Source: Bacteroidota bacterium
GTDB taxonomy: Bacteria; Bacteroidota; Bacteroidia; CAILMK01; JACPUW01
DNA: 64,000 bases
Reading direction: 5' to 3'
Assembly (NCBI GenBank): GCA_016192035.1
Contig: JACPUW010000026.1
Coordinates: 1 to 64,000 of the forward strand
Every line of letters begins with the position of its first letter. Positions within the stretch are counted from its first letter, which is position 1. A program made the position numbers and the translations under genes. The notes below the pieces were generated by a model. The model worked only from the letters and a program-made list of their open reading frames with translations. It did no database searches and was not told the origin of the DNA. This document shows positions 1 to 8,846 of the stretch, one piece after another.

Positions 1-73
1 AAAACTTGGCTACCCGCTCGTTTTCCATCAGGCGCTTGAACACTACATCGTATATTGGGTTGGCTATGAGCAT
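1..73 (-). CDS. Partial N-terminus of an Rpn/PD-(D/E)XK-type nuclease-transposase family protein
   Basis: Only the first 24 codons lie in the window; the gene runs off the left edge. Reading down from the ATG at 71-73 gives MLIANPIYDVVFKRLMENER followed by VAKF. I know this opening (NPIYDVVFK.LME..R) from a common Bacteroidota family annotated as Rpn recombination-promoting nuclease or PD-(D/E)XK transposase-like protein. The identification rests on this short stretch and on memory of the family. No catalytic residues are visible, so whether the gene is intact cannot be judged. About 90 bases without features separate it from the next gene. Confidence 0.5.
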   Translation of the reverse strand, partial: MLIANPIYDVVFKRLMENERVAKF

Positions 74-167
74 CTTTTCAAACTATTGGCACTGGCGCCC
101 AGGTTTTGATAACGGACAGCAATTTTACTATGCAAATGGGAGTAAAAACGTAGGAGTCTATAAGTAA

Positions 168-509
168 CTAATTGACCGCCGACACTTTCCATAAACTACC
201 GTCTTGGCTTATCGTGCACTCCATAGTGTAATCTACCGCTTCGTTCTCAATTGGATGGGGCAAGGAATAATTGGAATGATTTCCTTCAACCCTGGCACGC
301 ACTTTCCATGTGCCGTCGCTTTGTTTAGTCATTTTTTCAATAAACACTGAGTCCACAGCGGTGTTTCCTGCACCAGTGGCCATGGACTGCGCACTAAAAT
401 ACCTCCGTATTGCCCTCCGAGCCAATTCCTTATCCAAGCTTGACGAACATCCCGACAAGAAAAGAGCAAACAAAACGGCAAAGGCAGGGTTAAATATCAT
501 TGGCCGCAT
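168..509 (-). CDS. Small lipoprotein of unknown function
   Basis: Encodes about 113 residues. The N-terminus is a lipoprotein signal: a short basic start, the hydrophobic stretch FAVLFALFL and a lipobox LSGC followed by serines, so the mature protein should be lipidated at that cysteine. The remaining 90 residues are polar, with alternating strand-like segments (DGTWKVRARVEG, DYTMECTISQDGSLWKVSAV), which could suit a small NTF2-like or beta-rich fold; that is a guess. I chose the ATG at 507-509 because it gives a normal signal peptide; ATGs at 498-500 and 516-518 are alternatives. It lies 82 bases downstream of ribF on the same strand and may be the last gene of that transcript. I do not recognise the family. 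Confidence 0.7.
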   Translation of the reverse strand: MRPMIFNPAFAVLFALFLSGCSSSLDKELARRAIRRYFSAQSMATGAGNTAVDSVFIEKMTKQSDGTWKVRARVEGNHSNYSLPHPIENEAVDYTMECTISQDGSLWKVSAVN

Positions 510-591
510 ATTGTACATGGACAATAGGTTTAGGTTGATACCAAGGTATAAATGTACAAAATGGTTAAGCACCAATGACCATTCCCTCCGG

Positions 592-1533
592 TTAAGCTAA
601 AGAAGCCTGCTTTAAAACCCATCTTGCCCTCGCTTCATCAAGGTTGAGTTGCTCAACCAAAGCCTGGGCATTGGGAAACTTCATTTCATCGCGAAGCCTT
701 TCTACAAAAGACAACCTAACATCTTCAGCATATAGGTCGCCTTGAAAATCAAACACATGTATCTCAATACTCCGCTCGATGCCATTAAAAGTTGGCCGGA
801 AGCCTATGTTCAACATACCATGTAACTGTAGGCTAGCCACTTTCAAAATAGCCGCATACACTCCATCTTTGGGAATCAGCTTAAAAGGATGGTTAACCCT
901 AATGTTGGCAGTGGGAAATCCAAGGTTCTTGCCCAATCCCTGGCCTTTAACCACAGTTCCCTGCAGAAAATAATGGTATCCCAAAAACACCCTACTCCGC
1001 GCCATATCGCCATCCGATAAGGCCTGTCTAATCTTGGTACTGCTTACGTTTATCTCATCTATTTGCGCAGCAGGAATTGCTTCCAACTCATACCCGAATA
1101 TGGGTTGAAATTCCTCCAGGACCTCATATGAACCTTCCCTATTGCGCCCAAAATGGTGGTCATAGCCTATGATAACTTTTTTCACCCCTAAGGTAGAGAC
1201 CAAAATTTGCCGCACAAAGTCATGTGAACCGGTGCGCGCAAAATCAAGGGTGAATGGAAGAATTAGCACGTTGTCCAAACCTGTAGATGCCAACAGCTCA
1301 AGCTTTTCATCTAATGTATTGAGCAAGCGCAAATCGGTATAATCGGGCTGCAGCACCATACGGGGGTGGGGCCAGAAGGTAATGAGCAAACTTTCGCCAC
1401 CCAACCGAACGGCTTCCATACCTAACCGGTCCAAAACGGATCTATGTCCAAGATGTACCCCATCAAAAGTGCCAATTGTAGCCACTGCATGTGCTATGGG
1501 CAGCAATTCTTCTATTCCCCTAAAAACCCTCAT
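592..1533 (-). CDS. ribF: Bifunctional riboflavin kinase / FAD synthetase
   Basis: Makes FMN from riboflavin and then FAD from FMN in the cytoplasm. It has 313 residues, the usual length. The N-terminal adenylyltransferase half shows GTFDGVHLGH (21-30), FWPHPR (53-58), GYDHHFGRNREGS (123-135) and the STKIRQAL motif (165-172). The C-terminal kinase half shows GQGLGKNLGFPTANI (197-211), DGVYAA (223-228) and the GMLNIGFRPTF segment (239-249). The start overlaps the truB stop by four bases, a typical translational-coupling arrangement. truB-ribF pairs are common across bacteria, so both sequence and context support the call. Confidence 0.97.
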   Translation of the reverse strand: MRVFRGIEELLPIAHAVATIGTFDGVHLGHRSVLDRLGMEAVRLGGESLLITFWPHPRMVLQPDYTDLRLLNTLDEKLELLASTGLDNVLILPFTLDFARTGSHDFVRQILVSTLGVKKVIIGYDHHFGRNREGSYEVLEEFQPIFGYELEAIPAAQIDEINVSSTKIRQALSDGDMARSRVFLGYHYFLQGTVVKGQGLGKNLGFPTANIRVNHPFKLIPKDGVYAAILKVASLQLHGMLNIGFRPTFNGIERSIEIHVFDFQGDLYAEDVRLSFVERLRDEMKFPNAQALVEQLNLDEARARWVLKQASLA

Positions 1534-2252
1534 TTCATATTGGTGAGCATAAATTCAAACTGCTCAGGTGTAAGCGCGTCATCCACTGAAAATTCACCGA
1601 CATGGGTCCTGCGCAGACCGGACAGGTATGCGCCTGACTGGAGGGCCTTTCCCAGATCATTCGCCAAAGAACGGACGTATGTCCCTTTGCTACAAGCCAC
1701 TTCAAACAGAATATTTGGTTTTTGGTAGGCGCACAAATCAAACTTGTGAATTTGGACTTCTCTCGCAGGCACTTCTACCTCCTCACCTTTCCTTGCCATT
1801 TCATAGGCCCTCTTTCCATTGATCCATACGGCAGAATGCACCGGAGGCACTTGCTGAATCCGGCCCACAAAGGCCTTCATTTGCTGAACAATTATCTGCT
1901 TTGTGATGTGGTCGAGCGGGTATTGGGCATCTACCGCAGATTCCGTGTCAAAAGTTGGGGTTGTTGCCCCCAATACCATGGTTCCGCTATAGACCTTATC
2001 ATTGCCCTGGTATGAGGCTAACTCCTTGGTTTTATTGCCCGTACAAATTATCAGCAATCCAGTGGCCTTGGGGTCAAGGGTTCCAGCATGCCCAACTTTT
2101 ATCCCCTTTCCCAAGTGCTTCTTTAGGAGTATTTTAATTTTATTGACCACATCAAAAGATGTCCAGTCCAGTGGTTTGTCAATTAGGAGCATTTCACCCT
2201 CGGTGAAATTAAACGGAAGGACGAATTCGCTATGAGAAGATGGCGTAGGCAA
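1530..2252 (-). CDS. truB: tRNA pseudouridine(55) synthase
   Basis: Converts U55 in the T-loop of tRNAs to pseudouridine. It has 240 residues, shorter than the E. coli enzyme because it ends soon after the catalytic domain, without an obvious C-terminal PUA domain. The opening MLLIDKPLDWTSFDVV (21-36) and the catalytic motif GHAGTLDPKATGLL with Asp60 are intact, as is KGTYVRSLANDLG near the C-terminus. The first ATG lies inside uppP (23-base overlap). I keep it because the FxEGExLLIDKP context is typical of Bacteroidota TruB, although a start at codon 21 is possible. It shares four bases with ribF downstream. Confidence 0.96.
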   Translation of the reverse strand: MPTPSSHSEFVLPFNFTEGEMLLIDKPLDWTSFDVVNKIKILLKKHLGKGIKVGHAGTLDPKATGLLIICTGNKTKELASYQGNDKVYSGTMVLGATTPTFDTESAVDAQYPLDHITKQIIVQQMKAFVGRIQQVPPVHSAVWINGKRAYEMARKGEEVEVPAREVQIHKFDLCAYQKPNILFEVACSKGTYVRSLANDLGKALQSGAYLSGLRRTHVGEFSVDDALTPEQFEFMLTNMK

Positions 2253-3027
2253 GGGCTAGGGTTCCAATGGTAAAACAATAGAATGAGAAATACTTAAGTT
2301 GGCTATTCCTTACTAAGGCAATCATCCAACGGCAGGCAAAAAGTCCGGATAGAAAAGCGGCCGAAAATCCCGCCATTAGTGGCAATGCCTGGGCTGATTC
2401 CATAGAAAGTCCACCGTCCATAATGTCCTTGGCCATTTTTCCAAGTATTAATGGCACCACCATAAGAAAAGAAAACCTAGCGGCCTTAGCCCGGTCAATT
2501 CCCAATAGAACAGAAGTGGCTATGGTAGCGCCCGATCTGGAAATACCTGGCAGGATAGCTATGGCTTGGGCTAGGCCGATTATAAAGCTATGCATGATAG
2601 ACACATCCTTTGTGGTGTGTGCGGCCCTATCGGCCATAAAGAGCAAAAGCCCCGTGAGGAGCAGCATTCCCCCTACAAGCAAAATGTTTTTGTTAAACAA
2701 TTGTTCTATACCATCTTCCCATAGTAGCCCCACGGCAGCGGCAGGCACCATGGAGATAACCACCTTTAGGCCAAACTGTGTTTCTGAATTGTTCTTTAAC
2801 GTAAAGATTCCCTGAAAAATAGCGACAATATCCTTGCGAAAAATCACCACTGTGCTCAATGCGGTAGCCGCATGGAGCACCACGGTCATGAGCAAACTGT
2901 CTTCAGGCATCGACCCATCGCCTAAAATGGCCTTGGCCAATTCCAAATGACCGCTACTGCTCACTGGCAAGAACTCAGTAAAACCTTGCACAAGGCCGTA
3001 CACAACAGCCCTTATAATCTCCACCAT
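2230..3027 (-). CDS. uppP: Undecaprenyl-diphosphatase
   Basis: Integral membrane phosphatase that recycles undecaprenyl diphosphate to the monophosphate carrier needed for peptidoglycan and other surface polymers. It has 265 residues from the ATG at 3025-3027, giving the normal start MVEIIRAVVYGLVQGFTEFL. The family motifs EFLPVSSSGHLEL and LPGISRSGAT are both present, and hydrophobic segments fill the rest of the protein. A longer frame upstream would overlap the preceding gene and adds no family-like sequence. The preceding DUF3098 gene ends two bases before this start, and the 3' end overlaps truB by 23 bases. Confidence 0.96.
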   Translation of the reverse strand: MVEIIRAVVYGLVQGFTEFLPVSSSGHLELAKAILGDGSMPEDSLLMTVVLHAATALSTVVIFRKDIVAIFQGIFTLKNNSETQFGLKVVISMVPAAAVGLLWEDGIEQLFNKNILLVGGMLLLTGLLLFMADRAAHTTKDVSIMHSFIIGLAQAIAILPGISRSGATIATSVLLGIDRAKAARFSFLMVVPLILGKMAKDIMDGGLSMESAQALPLMAGFSAAFLSGLFACRWMIALVRNSQLKYFSFYCFTIGTLALAYAIFS

Positions 3028-3029
3028 AC

Positions 3030-3287
3030 TTATTGGGGCGCGTTGAACCGCTTCATGATGCCTATGGCCGTGCAAACAAAACCCAGCATGATGAACATGA
3101 CTGGCAGTGTGGTATGCCTAAAGCTATAAATCACTTCTGGTTTTCCCCTGCCTTCATCGCCCACGTACATCAGCACAAAACCAATGACTATCAAAAGAAA
3201 AGAAAGACCCAATAGCTGATAGTTTCTTTTGGAGAACGGTATGCGCAAGGATTCGCCCAGCGGCTTTTTATCTAACTTCTTGTTCAT
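3030..3287 (-). CDS. DUF3098 two-helix membrane protein
   Basis: Eighty-five residues with a polar, lysine-rich N-terminus (about 25 residues) and two hydrophobic helices: YQLLGLSFLLIVIGFVLMYVG and LPVMFIMLGFVCTAIGI. This architecture and its position between ftsX and uppP match the Bacteroidota-specific DUF3098 family. Its biochemical role is unknown; synteny suggests a part in cell division or envelope synthesis. It starts nine bases after the ftsX stop and ends two bases before uppP, so it is very likely co-transcribed and translationally coupled. Confidence 0.88.
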   Translation of the reverse strand: MNKKLDKKPLGESLRIPFSKRNYQLLGLSFLLIVIGFVLMYVGDEGRGKPEVIYSFRHTTLPVMFIMLGFVCTAIGIMKRFNAPQ

Positions 3288-3296
3288 GTGTATGTT

Positions 3297-4163
3297 TTAA
3301 TACAACTCTTCCAGTTTCAGGTTCAGGAATTTGTTCACTGCAAAGTAACTGCTTACGGCAGTTATGGCAAAGCCTAAGAGGGCAATAGATCCAAAAATCA
3401 ACCCAAGCACACCCATACTGCCCACCAAATTGAGTTCGGGGTTTACCTGTGTCATGACCAATAATATGCCCAGCAATGACAGACAAGCCAGGAGGGCGGC
3501 CATGAGGCCTGTGAAAATACTCTCTAGCACAAAGGGACGCCTGATAAAGGCCCGTGTGGCCCCTACCAGCTGCATGCTTTTCACCAAAAACCGTTTAGAG
3601 TATATGGTAAGCCTTACCGTACTATTGATCAAGGTAATACTAATGGCCAAGAAACCCATGGCCACACCAAACAATACCCAGCCAATAAGCCTAAAATTGG
3701 CTTCTACTTGGCGAATAACTACTGTGGGATAATGTAACTCGCGCACCAAAGGATTGGCCATAAACCGAGTGGAAATACCAGCGAGCGAATCTAGGTTTGC
3801 CCATTCCTCCTTCACGGTAAAATCTATGCTGTATGGAAACGGGTTTACGCCAATCATTTCCTCAAATCCATTGCCCATATCCTCTTCCATTATTCTCAAG
3901 GCATCTTCTTTGGTAATGATCACAGCACTATTGATAAAGTGTGAAGACATAAGTTCTCCATATACCAGGGCCACCTCACTATGGGTAGCCGGTTCGCGAA
4001 ACATCATGCGCACTACAATGTTTTCTTTGGCATACTGCGCAATAAACCGGGCATTTACCAAAAAGAACTCCAATAGCCCTATAAGGAACAAGACCAAGAA
4101 TATGCTCAGGGTAGTAGAGAGTATAGACACGGTCCGGTTTGAAGTTCTGCCGATTCTGGCCAT
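3297..4163 (-). CDS. ftsX: Cell-division ABC transporter permease FtsX
   Basis: With the ATPase FtsE, FtsX relays division signals to periplasmic peptidoglycan hydrolases. The 288-residue protein has the FtsX layout: one N-terminal membrane helix (about 14-36), an extracytoplasmic domain of about 120 residues, then three membrane helices, including GWVLFGVAMGFLAISITLI. Between the second and third lies a cytoplasmic segment with KSMQLVGATRAFIRRPF, the characteristic ABC-permease coupling region. No ftsE lies in the window. It is the first gene of the ftsX-DUF3098-uppP-truB-ribF group. The 140 bases upstream hold no gene and I found no convincing promoter box there. Confidence 0.94.
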   Translation of the reverse strand: MARIGRTSNRTVSILSTTLSIFLVLFLIGLLEFFLVNARFIAQYAKENIVVRMMFREPATHSEVALVYGELMSSHFINSAVIITKEDALRIMEEDMGNGFEEMIGVNPFPYSIDFTVKEEWANLDSLAGISTRFMANPLVRELHYPTVVIRQVEANFRLIGWVLFGVAMGFLAISITLINSTVRLTIYSKRFLVKSMQLVGATRAFIRRPFVLESIFTGLMAALLACLSLLGILLVMTQVNPELNLVGSMGVLGLIFGSIALLGFAITAVSSYFAVNKFLNLKLEELY

Positions 4164-4304
4164 GGCACTTAGGCTTTTGGCAAATATGTGGTTAACAGCG
4201 GGACATTACTACACTTTTGAACCCCAGGTCAAGAAAACCAGCCTGAACTACCAATAGACGCATCAAAGCGCCTTATGCTTGATATTCAACACAATATTTC
4301 TCCA

Positions 4305-6515
4305 TTAAAAATGGGTATAGCGAACGCCCAGGTACACCATGCGCCCAAATATGGGACCCCAAACATTGCCCGCATCAAACCCAGGCCCAAAAGGATCCTG
4401 CACATCTATGATGGGGTTTTCTTGGGTAAACCCTGTTAGGTTTTCGCCACCCAGATAAACATCAAAATCATTGATTTTCAAAGTAATTTGACCAGAAACA
4501 CGCCAAAAAGGATGAGGCATATCAAACCCATCGGTTTTAATGCTTTGGGAGACCCGCCCAGGCGTGGTGTGCACTGCGGTAGCATCAAATGTCCAATGTT
4601 TATTGGCTGTGGCATATCCTGCATTAAAGAGTGCTATACCGGTGGCCACAAAGGGCATGGACTGCAAGCCAGCATTGAAATAGGTAGCCCGCACGTCTTG
4701 CCATTTGTATGAAGCCCGTAGATCAAGCCCTTTGAGCAATTCATAGTTGACTTCTAACTGGGCTACGGTGGAGTATGCCCTTCCGTCCAGGTTGTAAAAA
4801 CGCAACTCATTCTGATAGTAGTCCATGTCCATTACCAACATGCTTTCAAATTCCGTATGGTATGCATCTAGGGTAATTAATGCGTCACGTCTATTCAGTT
4901 TTGTTTCCCATACCAAACTGTTGCCTAGGTTCCAGGCTTTTTCTTGTGCCAGGTTGGTCGGCAGTATGATCTTTCTGGAGCTCACCAAAGTCCTGGTGTT
5001 GTCCACCAACACGTTGGGCGTTCGCTGACCAGAACCGGCTGACATGCGGTAGGTAAGATTCCGGGTCACCTTGTAGCGAAGGTGAAAACGCGGGGTAAGG
5101 AAGGTTCCAAAGATGTTGTTATGGTCTATACGCGCGCCAGCAATCATGGAAAAGCGCACGTTGGGGGCATAGGAATACTCGGCAAAAGCCCCCAAGCCAC
5201 GCTCATGGCGGGACAGGTCATACGTTAGACTATTTAATTCGTCGTCAAGTATTTCACGGTAGGAATCCAGGAAAAAACTGGCACCGGCCTTTATGGTATT
5301 CCCCTTTCGCAGGAGTTGGTCTTGGAAAATCAAGTTGGTGTACCAAAATGAATTCCTGCCCTGGTACTGCTTTAGTCCATAGTTTCCATCTTGCTTATAG
5401 TCAGAAAACTGGTTGATAATTCCCAGGCTTCGTTCAGGGTGTGCGTCGGTGGGAAGGATGCCAAACTTGGCATATGCCTTAACCCGCTGTTGCGCCACCT
5501 CCATTCCCCAAGGGAGGGATGTATTCAGTGCTTGTCCTTTAGTATATTCCAAATGTCCGGCCTGTCTTTGTTCGGTCAATACCTCAAATCCAAACTGCGA
5601 TTCAACCACATCGTTGTAAAACATCCACCTGTTAGACGCGACGAATTGGTTGATTTTTGGCATGTCCAGGAATTGGTCTCCATTGGCATCCACATCACTC
5701 TGAAAACCATTGCTGTGCAGCAGAACCACTGTACTCAGTTTATCTGACAACTTAAACCTTCCATTGATAGATGTTTCAAAGCGGCCAAGATGGTTGGCAT
5801 AACCATTAAAATGAAACGCCGGGGCTTCAAATGGTTTTATCAATTCTACATTGATTTGACCTGTAATAGATTCATAACCATTTACCACACTGCCCATCCC
5901 TTTAGCCAGTTGTATGGATTCTATCCACGGGCCCGGCACTGCCGTGAGCCCAAAAGGAGCCGATAAACCCCTGATATCGGGTATGTTTTCGGTGGTCATG
6001 AGCGAGAAAACCCCATCCAGGCCCAAGAGCATTACCTTTTTTGCCCCAGTAATGGCATCGGCAAAATTCACGTCAACCGAAGGGTTGGTCTCAAAGCTTT
6101 CGCTTAGGTTACAGCAAGCTGCTTTCTTCAGCTCCCTTTGGGTAATATGCTCTATTTGAAGGGGATCTAATGTTATTGGGCGCTTAGACCCCACGTGTTC
6201 TTCAATAACCACTTCGCCAAGGCTTACGTCCTTTTCAAGGCTTATTACCAATCCTTCCTCTGCATCATGGACATGAATGGTAGTGGTGGTATAGCCTACA
6301 AAACTTGCCGTGAGCATATGGGCATCTTTAGGCCACTCCAATTGAAACATCCCAAAGGCATTGGTATAAGTGCCCACGGTGGTGCTTTCCCAATAGACAT
6401 TGGCCCCAACTAAAGGGCTGTCGTTAGTAGCGTCAACCACCCTGCCGGTTACATAGTCTTGTGCAGTAGCCTGGCTAATAATGAAAAAGGAAAGAAATAC
6501 GATACAGTGCCGCAT
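4305..6515 (-). CDS. TonB-dependent outer-membrane receptor with carboxypeptidase-regulatory N-domain
   Basis: Outer-membrane active-transport receptor of 736 residues. A signal peptide ends at about residue 18 (QATAQ). It is followed by a CarboxypepD_reg-like domain (GRVVDATNDSPLVGANV through AFGMFQLEWP), a plug domain (about 105-235) and a beta-barrel ending in aromatic Phe (GVRYTHF). Just before the plug is KKAACCNLSESFETNPSVDV, a cysteine-pair motif I associate with a subgroup of Bacteroidota receptors found beside small Cys-rich proteins. Such a partner is encoded 72 bases upstream. No SusD gene is adjacent, so glycan uptake is unlikely. A metal or metal-complex substrate is my inference. 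Confidence 0.93.
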   Translation of the reverse strand: MRHCIVFLSFFIISQATAQDYVTGRVVDATNDSPLVGANVYWESTTVGTYTNAFGMFQLEWPKDAHMLTASFVGYTTTTIHVHDAEEGLVISLEKDVSLGEVVIEEHVGSKRPITLDPLQIEHITQRELKKAACCNLSESFETNPSVDVNFADAITGAKKVMLLGLDGVFSLMTTENIPDIRGLSAPFGLTAVPGPWIESIQLAKGMGSVVNGYESITGQINVELIKPFEAPAFHFNGYANHLGRFETSINGRFKLSDKLSTVVLLHSNGFQSDVDANGDQFLDMPKINQFVASNRWMFYNDVVESQFGFEVLTEQRQAGHLEYTKGQALNTSLPWGMEVAQQRVKAYAKFGILPTDAHPERSLGIINQFSDYKQDGNYGLKQYQGRNSFWYTNLIFQDQLLRKGNTIKAGASFFLDSYREILDDELNSLTYDLSRHERGLGAFAEYSYAPNVRFSMIAGARIDHNNIFGTFLTPRFHLRYKVTRNLTYRMSAGSGQRTPNVLVDNTRTLVSSRKIILPTNLAQEKAWNLGNSLVWETKLNRRDALITLDAYHTEFESMLVMDMDYYQNELRFYNLDGRAYSTVAQLEVNYELLKGLDLRASYKWQDVRATYFNAGLQSMPFVATGIALFNAGYATANKHWTFDATAVHTTPGRVSQSIKTDGFDMPHPFWRVSGQITLKINDFDVYLGGENLTGFTQENPIIDVQDPFGPGFDAGNVWGPIFGRMVYLGVRYTHF

Positions 6516-6587
6516 GGATAAAAATGATAAAGGGTAACGAAAAGAATAAAATCCCAGTGTTCAAAGCCAGTCTTAGCCATGCGGGGG

Positions 6588-7052
6588 CTAACACCTAAAG
6601 CAACAGTATGATATGCGTGGTGGGGTGTGTATTGCCTGGGCTTGCAACAAATTCGCTGGCTTGGGGTCAGCCTTCTTAGGGGGATCTACCCTAAGGACCG
6701 GCACTACACTATTCAGAAAAAAATCAGGTACAAATTGAAATTTCTTCACCTCGGGTCGCACTGATTCACAGTCGCCTATGGTAGAATCCAATACTTGGGT
6801 TTCATTGCTGCAACATGGATCGGTGACCAGCCCCAAATCAACGCAACCCTTGCTAGCCTGACCCTTGCCCATGTCGCAGCAGCGGTCGGCTGCCTTTTCA
6901 GATGCTGATTGGCAACAAGAGGATCCGTTATCCACCCCTTGCGCCATACAGGTTTCTTTGCATACATGACGCTGCCTAATCCAAGTCATGGAGGCCAGCA
7001 TAAATATGGGCACCATGATTAGGAACAGTCGCTGAATGTAGTGGCGGGACAT
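6588..7052 (-). CDS. Exported cysteine-rich protein (HYC_CC_PP-like) preceding the TonB receptor
   Basis: About 154 residues from the ATG at 7050-7052, which gives MSRHYIQRLFLIMVPIFML and a signal-anchor-like start. A longer in-frame start exists at 7103. The body is rich in cysteine, with CKETC, SSCC, DRCC, DPCC and a terminal YCCFRC, plus PPKK and HTPPR motifs. This resembles the small Bacteroidota HYC_CC_PP proteins encoded next to TonB receptors, though the leading HYC motif here reads HVC; assignment to that family is tentative. The paired cysteines could bind metal (copper or zinc) or form disulfides in the periplasm. It is the first gene of a likely two-gene operon with the receptor. 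Confidence 0.7.
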   Translation of the reverse strand: MSRHYIQRLFLIMVPIFMLASMTWIRQRHVCKETCMAQGVDNGSSCCQSASEKAADRCCDMGKGQASKGCVDLGLVTDPCCSNETQVLDSTIGDCESVRPEVKKFQFVPDFFLNSVVPVLRVDPPKKADPKPANLLQAQAIHTPPRISYCCFRC

Positions 7053-7058
7053 GGGCAG

Positions 7059-7066
7059 CAAAAATA
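7059..7066 (-). promoter_or_regulatory. Possible -7 box TATTTTTG before the cysteine-rich gene
   Basis: On the minus strand the sequence reads TATTTTTG, which matches the Bacteroidota sigma -7 consensus TAnnTTTG. It lies only six bases before the chosen ATG (7052), which would give an almost leaderless transcript. If the real start codon is further downstream the spacing becomes normal. I found no TTG at the usual -33 distance, so this is a weak call. Confidence 0.3.
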
Positions 7067-7167
7067 AGGGGCCAAAACTGGTAGTCCTGATGCAATTACA
7101 CAAATGGTTCTTAATGAATGTTAAGCACTTTGCGTTTCATTACCTTGCGCCTGCAATAGCCAAACAT

Positions 7168-7680
7168 ATGCACTATAAGGAAGAGTTGAAACATGGCTTC
7201 TGGATGGCCTTGACGTTGTTTTTCTGGTGGGTGGCAGAATATCTTATTGGGCTACAAGGCTCCCATATTCAGTACCTGCAAATTTCTGTCTTGACTTCAA
7301 ACCTACTCATACTACTTGTGGGCGCATGGTTGGTACTCCATAGGATTTCCACACAGCCCGCCCACCCAGTGACAGGCTACTGGAACCTGGCCCTGTCGGC
7401 TTGCATCACCGTACTGGCCATGGCTATCCTTTCCCTGGGCTTGGCCAATGTATTTTATAGGATAGTACATCCAGACTGGACCGAATTCATGGCGCAAACA
7501 AACCTGGCCCGTGTGCCACCCGGAAGCACGCACACCCCTAAAATTGAATCATTAAGGGCTATGTACTCGCCCGGGAGCATGGGTATGATGGCCTTTTCAC
7601 GATTGATAACCCTGGGCCTTATGGTTTGCTTGCCTTTGGCCTATGTTCAACTCCTAATAAATAAACGTTCAAGGGCTTGA
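7168..7680 (+). CDS. DUF4199-like membrane protein
   Basis: About 170 residues from the ATG at 7168, giving MHYKEELKHGFWMALTLFFW. A longer frame back to 7051 would run into the start region of the divergent gene and adds non-family sequence. There are four hydrophobic segments: ALTLFFWWVAEYLIG; VLTSNLLILLVGAWLVL; ACITVLAMAILSLGLANVFY; and LITLGLMVCLPLAYVQLLI. The layout, and the conserved-looking Y.....HPDW segment after the third helix, fit DUF4199, a Bacteroidota integral membrane family of unknown function. Its stop overlaps the TTG start of the next gene, so the two are probably coupled. Confidence 0.7.
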   Translation: MHYKEELKHGFWMALTLFFWWVAEYLIGLQGSHIQYLQISVLTSNLLILLVGAWLVLHRISTQPAHPVTGYWNLALSACITVLAMAILSLGLANVFYRIVHPDWTEFMAQTNLARVPPGSTHTPKIESLRAMYSPGSMGMMAFSRLITLGLMVCLPLAYVQLLINKRSRA

Positions 7681-8771
7681 ATTTGGACTTGATACATAGC
7701 CCTACCCTGCTCATAGACTTGGACAAAGTGGGGCAAAACGTGGCCAGGATGACCAATAAGACTATGAGTCACGGACTTACATTGTCCGCACATGCCAAAA
7801 CCCACCAGTCAGGTAATATAGCCTGTTTGCTAAGACAGCAAGGCATGGAATCCATTACCGTATCCAGTCCGCAGATGGCACGCTACTTTGCTTCCCTGGG
7901 GTGGAAACAAATCCATATGGCACTGCCCCCTATTGATGCCATGCTACCGCTTTTAGATGATTTGGCGCACCAGGCCCTATTTAGTGTGAACATTAGCCAA
8001 CCCGCACATATACAAACTATTTTAAAGTTAAAGGCGCCAGTAAGCACCCTCATAGAAATTGATACGGGACAAGGCCGAAGCGGAATTCCCATTGACCAAC
8101 ATGATGAGGTACATGTCTTTGTCGAGCATTGCCTATCACAGGGCATTGACCTTAGGGGGTATTACGTGCACAACGGCCTGAGCTATTATTGCCAATCAAA
8201 AGAAGAAATCCTAAATGTGCATCATAAAGCATTGGCAGCTATATCATTACTGCCTACCATTAGCCCATGTGGACATGAGGTCTGGTTTGGCGACACACCA
8301 GGCTGCTCCACGGCGCAAGACTTTACGGGCATAACCACCCTTACTGCAGGTAATTTTGTTTTCTATGACATTCAACAACAGCTGCTTGGATCATGTACCC
8401 TAGGCGATATAGCGGTATGCATGGCATGCAGGATCATAGAGAAACGCGGTACCAACCAACTGCTGGTCCACGGCGGTGCGGTACATTTTGGAAAAGACAG
8501 CTTACGCTTGGGCGAAGGGCAGGTTATTTATGGTAAGGTAGTGGAGCTCCATGAAAATGGTTGGGAATTGGGTGACGGCATAGGCCACCTTGTAGCCCTG
8601 TGGCAGGAACATGGAATGCTCACCGTAAACCCCGAATTTTTTAGAAAAACCAAAGTTGGCCAACTTATCGGAGTTTTGCCCGTTCATTCGTGCCATACGG
8701 CGGCGGCCATGGGTTCCTACCTTTCTACCAATGGACTATTTGTGCCATCCATACGCAATTGGCCCCACTGA
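7677..8771 (+). CDS. DSD1-type PLP enzyme (D-serine dehydratase / D-threonine aldolase-like)
   Basis: A 364-residue fold-type III PLP enzyme of the alanine-racemase-N superfamily. The opening SPTLLIDLDKVGQNVARM and the segment SAHAKTHQS, where the lysine should bind PLP, match the RPHxKTHK motif of D-serine dehydratase/D-threonine aldolase. ETGxGRSG-like DTGQGRSG follows, and the C-terminus has VHSCHTAAAM, the His/Cys metal-binding pair of the family. The exact D-amino-acid substrate cannot be told from sequence. The start is a TTG (7677-7679) that overlaps the preceding TGA stop; the next in-frame ATG would delete the conserved N-terminus. Confidence 0.88.
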   Translation: MNLDLIHSPTLLIDLDKVGQNVARMTNKTMSHGLTLSAHAKTHQSGNIACLLRQQGMESITVSSPQMARYFASLGWKQIHMALPPIDAMLPLLDDLAHQALFSVNISQPAHIQTILKLKAPVSTLIEIDTGQGRSGIPIDQHDEVHVFVEHCLSQGIDLRGYYVHNGLSYYCQSKEEILNVHHKALAAISLLPTISPCGHEVWFGDTPGCSTAQDFTGITTLTAGNFVFYDIQQQLLGSCTLGDIAVCMACRIIEKRGTNQLLVHGGAVHFGKDSLRLGEGQVIYGKVVELHENGWELGDGIGHLVALWQEHGMLTVNPEFFRKTKVGQLIGVLPVHSCHTAAAMGSYLSTNGLFVPSIRNWPH

Positions 8772-8846
8772 AAGCATTTAACAACCACATAGTGCGCGAA
8801 TGCGTTTTTTAGCCCTAATATTCACCCGACATTGAATACCCGATTG

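Noticed and set aside
4164..4304. Promoter box upstream of ftsX
   Set aside because: CAAATATG at about 4181 is near but not a match to the reverse complement of TAnnTTTG; no other candidate found.
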